The position numbers were made by a program, and so were the translations under genes. Positions 1 through 6,527 of a stretch of 11,492 nucleotides of DNA are shown in pieces; positions within the stretch are counted from its first letter, which is position 1, and each line of letters begins with the position of its first letter. The notes beneath the pieces are model-generated. The model saw only the letters and a program-made list of their open reading frames with translations, was not told where the DNA came from and made no database searches. Where the stretch lies: contig JASMAO010000212.1 of the NCBI GenBank assembly GCA_030754315.1, positions 1 to 11,492 of the forward strand, read 5' to 3'. The DNA comes from SAR202 cluster bacterium. GTDB lineage: Bacteria > Chloroflexota > Dehalococcoidia > Lucifugimonadales > JASMAO01.

Positions 1-684
1 CATTTCCGCAGCCATAATATTAGCGATTTCACGTTCAGATGCACCATTACGTATAGATTCAAATCCTGCCTTAATTCCAAGGCAGGTTATGCGTACGGAT
101 TCACGCAGTCTGCCTATCTCTTCATCAGATTTGATACTACGCACGGGCCACATAATCTCCCCACAGTCACGCCATTTCACACTTGGCAAAGCAGCACGAA
201 GCGAGTCAAACATTTCCACTGACATTCCCATGCGAAAATGAGCACCCATCTCTGTCGCGATATGTGCTTCGTGCAATCCTAGTTTCTTCAACCAACTAAC
301 TACGGATTCCACCACAGCTCCTCCGAGGTTCCCAGTGTAAAAGCCCACCGGAAAATCCCAAGTTACTAGGTCCTCAATCCAACTCCCTTGGGTCTGAGGA
401 TACCCCCCACTGCAGATTATCAATGCCGGAGATAAGCTTTCGTCTCGAGGGATGAATGCCATCCAGAAGTAGGCTTGTATGTCCCAGCAAACCTCGTACC
501 ACCCGGTAGCATATCGAACGTTACTCTCTTGGGTAAGTAGAATCCCATCGACCCCTGTCCGGTCCATTTCTTCTCGGAGGCGCTTTAGTCGCCGGTCAAA
601 CTCTTCTCTGGTGCAGTCTGGTAACACGCCTGTACGCACCTGTTTCATAGTGGTTTCACGTGTAACGTCCTTCAGTTCAGTCAA
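1..684 (-). CDS. M24/creatinase-family metallohydrolase, C-terminus cut by window edge
   Basis: This is the N-terminal 228 residues of a Xaa-Pro aminopeptidase/creatinase-like protein; the reading frame is open to base 1 and no stop is seen. Residues about 26-175 form a creatinase N-terminal domain, with the typical RRLKRLREEM helix (31-40), GVDGILLT (44-51) and NVRYATGWY (55-63). Residues from about 180 (WPVRSIKSDEEIGRLRES) begin the pita-bread catalytic domain. Family members cleave Xaa-Pro peptides or small amidino/amide compounds such as creatine with a two-metal site. Those metal ligands lie outside the window, so neither activity nor substrate can be judged. The TTG start is chosen because an AAAGGAGG site sits six bases upstream; the first in-frame ATG (648) has no such site. 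The next gene upstream on the same strand is a RidA-family protein, about 257 bases away. Family assignment is confident, substrate is unknown. Confidence 0.85.
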   Translation of the reverse strand, partial: MTELKDVTRETTMKQVRTGVLPDCTREEFDRRLKRLREEMDRTGVDGILLTQESNVRYATGWYEVCWDIQAYFWMAFIPRDESLSPALIICSGGYPQTQGSWIEDLVTWDFPVGFYTGNLGGAVVESVVSWLKKLGLHEAHIATEMGAHFRMGMSVEMFDSLRAALPSVKWRDCGEIMWPVRSIKSDEEIGRLRESVRITCLGIKAGFESIRNGASEREIANIMAAEM

Positions 685-690
685 AATGCG

Positions 691-698
691 CCTCCTTT
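691..698 (-). promoter_or_regulatory. Ribosome binding site fixing a TTG start
   Basis: On the minus strand this reads AAAGGAGG, a near-perfect Shine-Dalgarno. It is six bases from the TTG at 684 and is the reason the M24-family gene is started there and not at the ATG at 648. Confidence 0.75.
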
Positions 699-941
699 GG
701 CCGCAGACCAAGTTGTCATAAAGGTTTCCACCTAATCACATATGTATCACCCATACAATGCTGCGGGCATTGGGAGGGTCCATACTATATTCATAACACC
801 CAGGATTTTCACTGTTGTCGAGATGGTGAAATCCTTTAGTTGCATTAACATCCATTCAAGTTTTTATTACAACACCTTGAGTTAACCAGACTAAATCCAC
901 TGCGTGAGAGGACCTGCTACAGTACCAAATGATTTCTGTAA

Positions 942-1310
942 TTACTCAGGGATCTCAGCCACAAAACATGCCTCAACAAGCATACCGTTCTGCAATTCTA
1001 CTCCATAACAACGTCGGTTAATTGGGTGGTCACCAAGATAGTTTGACCATTCCGTGTTAATTTCGCCAACATCGCGTGTTACTTCCTGTAAATAAATGCG
1101 AGCTGAACATAGGTTTCGTTTAGACAGGCCTTCATTTTCCAAGATCTCGTCCAACTGGTTGAATATTTCTCTCATTTCGGATCCCGCACCACCTGACACA
1201 GGGGAATTACCACCATCTGGAATACCGGTTAACACAGTCTCAAGCACTTTGCCATTGTGAATAACCGCAGCACTAAAAGGGAATTTGTCCAAACTCCTTA
1301 TGAATTTCAC
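942..1310 (-). CDS. RidA/YjgF/UK114-family protein
   Basis: Small chorismate-mutase-like fold protein of the RidA family. Members form cytosolic trimers that hydrolyse reactive enamines/imines released by PLP enzymes and amine oxidases. Family signatures are the segment REIFNQLDEILENEGLS, the strand ICSAR-like NLCSARIYLQ, and the C-terminal PINRRCYGVEL...LVEACFVAEI. An arginine pair (107/108 counted from the upstream ATG at 1334) sits where canonical RidA has its substrate-binding arginine. The VEIEA glutamate motif near the C-terminus is changed to VEACF, so the active site may differ from true RidA. The GTG start is chosen because AAGGAGG lies five bases before it, inside the longer frame; the ATG at 1334 would add eight residues but has only a weak upstream site. 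Length (122 or 130 residues) is normal. It precedes the M24-family gene on the same strand. Confidence 0.85.
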   Translation of the reverse strand: MKFIRSLDKFPFSAAVIHNGKVLETVLTGIPDGGNSPVSGGAGSEMREIFNQLDEILENEGLSKRNLCSARIYLQEVTRDVGEINTEWSNYLGDHPINRRCYGVELQNGMLVEACFVAEIPE

Positions 1311-1315
1311 TACAT

Positions 1316-1322
1316 CCTCCTT
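1316..1322 (-). promoter_or_regulatory. Ribosome binding site supporting the internal GTG start
   Basis: AAGGAGG on the minus strand, five bases from the GTG at 1310. It lies downstream of the alternative ATG at 1334, so it would be inside the coding region if the longer start were used. Confidence 0.6.
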
Positions 1323-1334
1323 AACCAAATTCAA

Positions 1335-1592
1335 TACCTACCGCGCAATGTAACACGCCGGGCCATCTTCACAAAATGTCATCCTATGTTGATGCATGAT
1401 TCGTGATGGAACTCTGACTGGTATAAATGTCTTTATCTGCTTCATGTCACGTTTCTTACAAAACTTCGGTCCGTGATTTGTTTTCTTTTTTGATACACGA
1501 TCACCAACGCATTATTGAACGGTGGAGTTTGGTATAAGAAGGATTCCTTACCTTCTGGTTATAGGTGGTGTCCCGCTTATTTCACAAACGAT
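1335..1592. other. Non-coding stretch between divergent genes
   Basis: About 330 bases separate the RidA-family gene (minus) from the PHP gene (plus), counting the promoter described separately. I see no convincing gene in either strand. The only structure noted is a short imperfect hairpin, AGAAGG (1537-1542) with CCTTCT (1551-1556), which has no T-run and is not called as a terminator. Confidence 0.5.
1347..1374 (-). promoter_or_regulatory. Weak candidate promoter for the RidA-family gene
   Basis: On the minus strand TTGTGA (1374-1369) and TACATT (1352-1347) are separated by 16 bases. Each hexamer matches the sigma-70 consensus at four of six positions. Initiation near 1340 would leave a leader of about 30 bases before the GTG at 1310. 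Matches this weak are common by chance. Confidence 0.2.
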
Positions 1593-1621
1593 TTGACAGA
1601 GGAATTTGGTACTGGGATACT
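1593..1621 (+). promoter_or_regulatory. Sigma-70-type promoter of the PHP gene
   Basis: A perfect -35 hexamer TTGACA (1593-1598) is followed after exactly 17 bases by GATACT (1616-1621, four of six matches). A TGn extended -10 motif (1613-1615) sits directly before it. Transcription would start near 1628, about 36 bases before the ATG at 1664. This is the strongest promoter match in the window. Confidence 0.65.
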
Positions 1622-1624
1622 GCG

Positions 1625-1640
1625 CCGACTAGATAGTCGG
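1625..1640. promoter_or_regulatory. Palindrome over the predicted transcription start
   Basis: CCGACT-AGAT-AGTCGG is a perfect six-base inverted repeat with a four-base centre. It lies just after the -10 element and spans the predicted start site of the PHP gene. The position suits a repressor operator or a 5' hairpin of the transcript. No regulator is recognisable nearby, so the role is inference. Confidence 0.35.
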
Positions 1641-1663
1641 TACAGTGCATCAGGAGAGGGTTA

Positions 1664-2580
1664 ATGGCAGAACCTAGATGGTACAAAGGTTGCACCCACG
1701 CACATACTACAGAATCCGATGGTGATGTTTCACCTGCTAAGGTTGCTGAGTGGTATAGAGATCACGGGTACGACTGGGTCGTCATGAGTGACCACAACAC
1801 GGTAACTCGAATGCCCGATGTCGCAAAATTGGACGGTTTGTTAACTATAACGGGTGAAGAAGTAACTGCCCATCTCGAAGATGACCCCTGTGGCTGTTTA
1901 CGTAAACGCCTTTCGTCTCCCAAATACCGTTGACCCCATCATATCCGATGGTGTTTTGGACACCCTTCAGGACAATATCAACGCCATCATCAAATCTGGT
2001 GGAATAGCATCATTCGGCGCTCCATACTATCGAAAGGGATTTGATCACAAGAGTATTTTGAATGTGACAGGCCCGAGCCTAATGGAGATTTTCAACGGAC
2101 ATCCCGCTAACATTCTTGGTGACCCACGAACTTTCAGCTACGAGAACATTTGGGATATGTTCTTAGACAACGGACGCGTTATGTACGGTACGGCTACAGA
2201 CGATTCCCATAACTACTTCAACTTTTAGTGCGGATAACGCGAATCCCGGACTGGCTTGGGTGATGGTCAGAGCCCAGGAACCCACTGAAACAGCTATTCT
2301 CGAAAGTCTTACAACAGGAAATTTTTACGCCTCGACGGGAGTTACACTGAGTGAGATGGAGACAGCAAAAGACTCTGTTTCATTGAAAATAGACACACGC
2401 TTCCCAAACTCTTTACAGTCGTACACCACTACATTCGTAGGAAAGGGGGGCAAAACGTTGGCAAAGAAGACTGGGCTTGAAGCCAAGTACCATTTTAAAG
2501 GGGATGAAAACTATGTCAGGGCCAGAGTGGATTCCTCGTGGGGAGCGCGAGCTTGGACACAACCTGTGTTTTTGAAATGA
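1664..2580 (+). pseudogene. Frameshifted PHP-domain metallohydrolase (CehA/McbA-like)
   Basis: Three pieces in three successive frames line up into one PHP-domain protein of 304 residues, a normal length for the family, if one base is removed at each of two sites. The first break is in a run of four C (1885-1888) and ends the first frame with TGA at 1931-1933. The second is in a run of four T (2223-2226) and creates the TAG at 2226-2228. Removing one C restores DDPVAVYVNAF and removing one T restores NFSADNANPGLAW. Visible metal-site motifs are HAH (12-14), SDG (18-20), SDHN (42-45), GEE (64-66) and DDSH (179-182). The family's VHVNA histidine is Tyr79, and the AHP histidine is Ala119 (GAP), so two likely ligands are missing. 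The family hydrolyses phosphoesters or related bonds with a multi-metal centre. AGGAG at 1652-1656 precedes the ATG. Lost ligands favour real decay, but homopolymer read errors could explain the frameshifts. Confidence 0.8.
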
Positions 2581-2898
2581 CATGGTCCCCTATTGATTAG
2601 TGAAAAGATGAACCCTTTTGAAAGGAGTGGACGATCTGATTCATGGTAACCAGCATACAAAATAAGAAACACACCCTCTAGAACTGCTTCAAACAACTAG
2701 CCATTTAGGGGCCGGTGAATGGAGTTACATCTCTGAGCCCAACCAAATATAGCAGGGCATGTAGCAATAAATTTCTTCCATTGAACGCTCGGAATCAAAT
2801 CACACTTTCAAAGAACAGTTACACCGCCGGATAAATTTCTCGCTCTTCATCGTTGTTGAGTTCTGTTGGATAGTATATTAGTCAGGGCTGAGTGCCTG
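2581..2898. other. Non-coding stretch between convergent genes
   Basis: These 318 bases lie between the end of the PHP pseudogene (plus) and the end of the FAD oxidoreductase (minus). I see no convincing gene and no GC-rich hairpin with a T-run. A ten-base direct repeat, ATAAATTTCT, occurs at 2767-2776 and 2831-2840, which can be chance in AT-rich sequence. Confidence 0.45.
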
Positions 2899-4044
2899 TT
2901 AAAAACGATCTATTCTCATGGAAGATATATCCGTCAATCGAGTACCTCCATCGAAAACTAGATCGGCGACCACTGCTCCAACAGCGGGGGCCAATTTGAA
3001 ACCGCGTCCGCTAAAACCGGTGCACACGAATAAACCATCAATTCCATCCAAGAGGTCTATCACCGGCATCTGGTCTGGCGTGACTGTATACATCCCAGTA
3101 TAGCCACGAAAAAACTCTGCATGGCTCATGAGCGGAACTCGTCTATTCAAAGCCGACCAATGACGTCCAACGGTTTCTTCGGTGGGATGCTGAGTATATG
3201 CATCAGGATCAATTTTCCCAGGAGTTGCGCTGCCACCTACCAGAGTGAAATCTTTTCCTTCAGGTCGAAAATAGATCCCGTTGGCAGGGTCACTGCCTCC
3301 AGTATGATTTGGTATCTGGTCCGTAGGCCGACGTAAAACAAAAACCTCGGCAAGTGTGGGCTGAAGCGGTAGATCGATACCAATCTTAGAAAGGAACGTT
3401 CTTGACCACGGGCCGGTGGCTACAATCACGTTGGGCGTTTCCAACCTGCCATGGGCAGTTTTGACAGCGACTACGCGCCCCCCCTCCAAATCGATTTCCA
3501 GGACAGGATCGTCTAACACCACCCGTGCCCCCTTCTCTCTGGCTCGGGTAGCATATGCCGATGTCACCTCATACGGGTCGCCATACCCCGCTTTTGGTTC
3601 CCAAAAAAATACTTCGTCTTCTAAAAATGAAAAAGATGGGGCCAATTCCTGAGCTTCCTCAAGAGATACATGTCTGATCGGCACACCCATGTTTTGTTGT
3701 CTCAAAACGTGTTTCTTGGCCGCCGTCGACTCGTTTTTAGAGACAGTGATCAAAAATCCAGTATTGACAAAACCAGCATCACTACCGCCCACAATTTCAG
3801 CAAAATTGCGGTATATCCGGAGGCTCTCCAAAGTGAGTCTTGCTCGTGGTTCCTCTGGATCGGTAAATAGGTGAATGATTCCGGATGATCGCCCAGTCGA
3901 ACCCGAACCAAGCGTCCAACGTTCAAATAACACTGAGTTCTTCATCCCGCGCTCTACGAGGTTGTACAGTATGCTAGTCCCCATCAATCCACCGCCTATA
4001 ACAACTGCATCCGCCGTCATATGATTCTTTGAACTAGTTACCAT
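2899..4044 (-). CDS. FAD-dependent oxidoreductase, DAO family (sarcosine-oxidase-like)
   Basis: Flavoenzyme of the D-amino-acid oxidase/sarcosine oxidase superfamily, which oxidises the C-N bond of amino acids or N-methylated amines to an imine. The Rossmann motif VVIGGGLMGTS has G17, G19 and G22, and the acidic residue after the second strand is Glu41 (VLFER). STGRSSGIIH follows as in SoxB-like proteins. ATGPWSR lies mid-protein, and the C-terminal TGFSGRGFKLAP (342-353) closes the FAD site. The length of 381 residues fits single-subunit members. The start at 4044 is chosen because GAAGGGA lies nine bases upstream; an ATG at 4071 would add nine residues and one at 4020 would remove eight. 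No signal peptide or membrane segment is seen. It is the last gene of a same-strand run and has a 180-base upstream gap carrying inverted repeats. The substrate cannot be told from sequence. Confidence 0.88.
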   Translation of the reverse strand: MVTSSKNHMTADAVVIGGGLMGTSILYNLVERGMKNSVLFERWTLGSGSTGRSSGIIHLFTDPEEPRARLTLESLRIYRNFAEIVGGSDAGFVNTGFLITVSKNESTAAKKHVLRQQNMGVPIRHVSLEEAQELAPSFSFLEDEVFFWEPKAGYGDPYEVTSAYATRAREKGARVVLDDPVLEIDLEGGRVVAVKTAHGRLETPNVIVATGPWSRTFLSKIGIDLPLQPTLAEVFVLRRPTDQIPNHTGGSDPANGIYFRPEGKDFTLVGGSATPGKIDPDAYTQHPTEETVGRHWSALNRRVPLMSHAEFFRGYTGMYTVTPDQMPVIDLLDGIDGLFVCTGFSGRGFKLAPAVGAVVADLVFDGGTRLTDISSMRIDRF

Positions 4045-4095
4045 TAACAAGTTTCCCTTCAGAAAATACAACCCAAATCAAAACCGTGGGGAAAT

Positions 4096-4145
4096 GTTGA
4101 ATATTCCATTCAACTTGGGTTTAGCCTTCGCTTCGGATGGAATAT
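4096..4145 (-). promoter_or_regulatory. Overlapping inverted repeats upstream of the FAD oxidoreductase
   Basis: ATATTCCATTC (4101-4111) pairs with GGATGGAATAT (4135-4145) over 11 bases with one G-U-type mismatch and a 23-base loop. The same left arm also lies within a compact hairpin, GTTGAAT (4096-4102) with ATTCAAC (4108-4114), seven pairs and a five-base loop. The two structures share bases and cannot form together. They lie 52-101 bases before the predicted start codon of the FAD oxidoreductase and after the end of the DUF1802 gene. No T-run follows, so this is not a standard terminator. A regulatory role is inference. Confidence 0.35.
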
Positions 4146-4224
4146 CAGCACGATGAATCGGCGGCAAAAACCCTTAGATAAGCCCACTTACGTTCACTAG
4201 TCTGCGCAGAGGATTGACAGCGCA

Positions 4225-4827
4225 TTATCGAGTGTTATCGGACATTTGTGTTAATCCGCCTTCGGTGAGACTTTTTTTTATAACTAAAGCCTTTTGTTCA
4301 TACTCATTACCAGTTAACACCGGCTTCATATCGCCCAGTGGAAGACCTTCTCCCAGGTCCACCCATGATTTACAACCGCTGTATCGATCCAGTACGGGCA
4401 CAACGAGCGGTTGCAGTAATTGATAAACACGAAGAAACGCTACCGTTAGAGGGTTTTTCGGACGCCAGTGAAGTCTCTTTTGGGCATAATCATCTGTCCA
4501 TAAATGAAATCCCGATAAGTTTTGAAGAGCCTCGCTGTCTCTTAACTCAAATACATCAGTCACCTTACACCATTTCGACATTGTAACTACGTTAGAATCA
4601 ACGTTTTGATTAAAGGCTTTTTCCGATTCCAGATGGAATTTAGGCTTAATGAGATCGGTTTTCTGGTGTTCGTAGGTAGGGAAAAGCAAAAAATTAGGAT
4701 GCATCATCTTGAAATCCTTATCTTCCCGGTGAATTCCTCCTTTACGCAAAATGATTATCTGTCGCCCTGAACCAAGGGTGTCCACAGCAACTGCCCACTC
4801 TTTGAGAGCGATAGATGATGTTGGCAT
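4225..4827 (-). CDS. DUF1802 family protein
   Basis: The sequence carries the conserved landmarks of the DUF1802 family: ALKEWAVAVDTL near the N-terminus, GRQIIILRKGGI, the block FLLFPTYEHQ, and near the C-terminus the segment LHWRPKNPLTVAFLRVY followed by YSGCKSWVDL. The family has no established biochemical function and no membrane segment or signal peptide is visible here. The length of about 200 residues fits the family. The ATG at 4827 gives a protein beginning MPTSSIALKEW, close to where relatives start; a TTG at 4854 would add nine residues. Neither start has a good ribosome binding site, so the start is uncertain. It lies about 100 bases downstream of the NHL propeller gene and 180 bases upstream of the FAD oxidoreductase, all on the minus strand, so co-transcription is possible but not shown. 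Confidence 0.8.
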   Translation of the reverse strand: MPTSSIALKEWAVAVDTLGSGRQIIILRKGGIHREDKDFKMMHPNFLLFPTYEHQKTDLIKPKFHLESEKAFNQNVDSNVVTMSKWCKVTDVFELRDSEALQNLSGFHLWTDDYAQKRLHWRPKNPLTVAFLRVYQLLQPLVVPVLDRYSGCKSWVDLGEGLPLGDMKPVLTGNEYEQKALVIKKSLTEGGLTQMSDNTR

Positions 4828-4929
4828 CGGCAGAGTCAAAGTGAGATTCCTCAACTAAATAATGAAGCAAATATTACAACATTGAGGCACACAAATGTGA
4901 GTTGCCATGTATACAGCAAACGAAACCGA

Positions 4930-5796
4930 TCAGACTCGTTGAAACTTTGAGACGCGTTCCCCTGACCCAATTTCGGTGACGTAAATGCTGCCTTCTGAAT
5001 CCACACATATGCCATGGCCATCTAAAACGGTGTCTTGGCCCACCCCTTCATCCCCATACCAGCGGGTAATAAGCGTACCGTCGATGTTCCATATGCTTAC
5101 ACCTGAACCTGGTCCTTGCTCAACCACGTAAACCGTGTCGTTAGTTATCCATATATCGCCCGGCATCCTCATACCGACCCATTCTTCTATGAATTCTCCC
5201 TGATCACTAAAAATTTGAATTCTATTATTTTCCCGGTCGCATATGAATACCCGACTGCTGCTATCCACCCAGATGTTGTGTAATAGCGCGAACTCACCTG
5301 GGCCGTTGCCACGGCTACCCCAGGAAAGAAGTAGTTGTCCATCAGCATCGAATTTGTGCACCCGATTCCCGCCATAACCATCCGAGACGAAGATGTCCCC
5401 GTTGGGGGCTATTGCAATTCCTGATGGCAGATTGAACGGACGCCCGTAGTAGGTAGGGGAGGGAACGTTTTTTTCGCCAAGTGTTCTAAGAGTATCTCCG
5501 TCTGCAGTGAACTCTGTAGCGATATGGAAATCCCTGTCGACAAGCCAAACGTTGTCGTTTGGCGCTATGTATATTCCATGCGGATTAGCAGAGAATGTCC
5601 CTTCACCCCAAGAGGATATGAAGCTTCCGTCTTTGTTCCAGATGGTCACTGGATGATAACCCCGGCTGAAAATATAAATCTCATCCTGTGAATTGACTGC
5701 GCCGTCAGAAGCCGCACCGAAAACCCAGCCCCTGGGCATATTTGGCCATAGTGGAACGCGCTCGTACCGATGATCTCCAGATCCAACGATTGCCAT
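4930..5796 (-). CDS. NHL-repeat six-bladed beta-propeller protein (PAL-like)
   Basis: A 288-residue protein made almost entirely of NHL-type blades. Typical blade sequences are PNGDIFVSDGYGGNRVHKFD (131-150) with LLLSWGSRGNGPGEF after it, SRVFICDRENNRIQIF (181-196), and GSIYVTEIG (269-277). Lipid- or membrane-targeting sequence is absent. NHL propellers are scaffolds or lyases; the closest described enzyme type is peptidyl-alpha-hydroxyglycine alpha-amidating lyase (PAL). His73 (NPHGI), His173 (LLHNI) and His261 (DGHGI) recur at equivalent strand positions in about every second blade, so they could meet at the central channel, as the three zinc-binding histidines of PAL do. That link is inference. 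The ATG is well supported: GAGGTGAT lies three bases upstream. The DinB-like gene ends 50 bases before this start on the same strand, so the two are probably one transcript. Confidence 0.82.
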   Translation of the reverse strand: MAIVGSGDHRYERVPLWPNMPRGWVFGAASDGAVNSQDEIYIFSRGYHPVTIWNKDGSFISSWGEGTFSANPHGIYIAPNDNVWLVDRDFHIATEFTADGDTLRTLGEKNVPSPTYYGRPFNLPSGIAIAPNGDIFVSDGYGGNRVHKFDADGQLLLSWGSRGNGPGEFALLHNIWVDSSSRVFICDRENNRIQIFSDQGEFIEEWVGMRMPGDIWITNDTVYVVEQGPGSGVSIWNIDGTLITRWYGDEGVGQDTVLDGHGICVDSEGSIYVTEIGSGERVSKFQRV

Positions 5797-5846
5797 TTGA
5801 TCACCTCATATTCAGGATATCTAGTTCGAAGGTGTATCCAACTATC

Positions 5847-6299
5847 TCATGACCTCTGATTCAGTAGGTCGCGAGTGAGCTCTGCATGACCAAGATGTTC
5901 AGCTGCGTGACGAGCCACTACCATCAGTGTCTCCCGACCCGTCAAAATTCCAAGGGAAGACTCTTTCTTACGTTCTAGACGGTTCTGAGGAACGTCTTTG
6001 ATACACTCCGATATTCGACATCTAAGTTCGCGCCAACGCCCTTGTATCGTTTCCCATGAAGCACCCTTAGCTAGGAATTCAGCGTCCCGATCGCGTTGGA
6101 ATGGCTCATCGCAAATTCCACCCAACACATTTTGCTCTATGTTACCCATCGTATGAGTAGCCAGTACATATAGACTGTTCGCATTACCCAAAGGGCTCCA
6201 GTTCAAATCATCTTCCTCAAAACCATGCAAGGATTCAACGAGTTTGTCTTCTGACTCAACTATGAACCGCCAGAAAAGTGCTATTTCGTCAGATTTCAT
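5847..6299 (-). CDS. DinB-like four-helix metal-binding protein
   Basis: A 150-residue helical protein of the DinB/YfiT-like superfamily. Members are four-helix bundles with a three-histidine metal site; known ones include bacillithiol/mycothiol-dependent transferases, while most are uncharacterised. Visible features are an N-terminal helix FWRFIVESEDKLVESL, then LNWSP (a common turn), His49 in ATHTMGNIE, and a C-terminal helix RHAAEHLGHAELTRDLL with His131, His135 and His138. His49 plus two of the C-terminal histidines would make the usual triad. The start at ATG 6299 is chosen because AGGAG lies seven bases upstream; a GTG at 6314 would place that site inside the gene. It probably heads a short operon with the NHL propeller gene. 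The thiol cofactor or substrate cannot be told from the sequence. Confidence 0.78.
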   Translation of the reverse strand: MKSDEIALFWRFIVESEDKLVESLHGFEEDDLNWSPLGNANSLYVLATHTMGNIEQNVLGGICDEPFQRDRDAEFLAKGASWETIQGRWRELRCRISECIKDVPQNRLERKKESSLGILTGRETLMVVARHAAEHLGHAELTRDLLNQRS

Positions 6300-6330
6300 A
6301 TTCACTCTCCTCACTACGTCCTTGCTGACC

Positions 6331-6336
6331 AGTATA
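6331..6336 (-). promoter_or_regulatory. Candidate -10 element upstream of the DinB-like gene
   Basis: TATACT on the minus strand (five of six matches to the -10 consensus) lies about 31 bases before the ATG at 6299. It is part of a 12-base string, AGATATACTGGT, that also occurs upstream of the LRR gene. No good -35 hexamer is seen at the right spacing, so this is a weak call. Confidence 0.25.
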
Positions 6337-6527
6337 TCTGAAGGCTCCTTTGATGGTTTGCTACTGTAGTCACACTGGCTAGGTTAATTATCTGCACACG
6401 TAAATCCGAATTTTCGAACCAAGGTGCAACAACTGATGAGACATTGCCTTAGAGAATCATCAATCCTTCATTTGGAAAAAGAGCAATGAATTAACGATTA
6501 AAATTTCCCGCATATCCGCTAGGAGAA

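Noticed and set aside
1885..1888. Programmed ribosomal frameshift in the PHP gene
   Set aside because: No slippery heptamer with downstream stimulator was seen, and a second shift at 2223-2226 would also be needed; two programmed shifts in such an enzyme is unlikely.
1881..2228. Middle part of the PHP gene as a separate gene
   Set aside because: It has no start signal, and its sequence continues the PHP domain exactly from the preceding frame; it is a fragment of one broken gene.
2511..2696. A 61-codon minus-strand frame at the end of the PHP gene
   Set aside because: It partly mirrors the end of the PHP coding region on the other strand and has no family features.
4201..4210. TCTGCGCAGA palindrome after the DUF1802 gene as a terminator
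   Set aside because: It is only ten bases with no loop and no T-run on either side.
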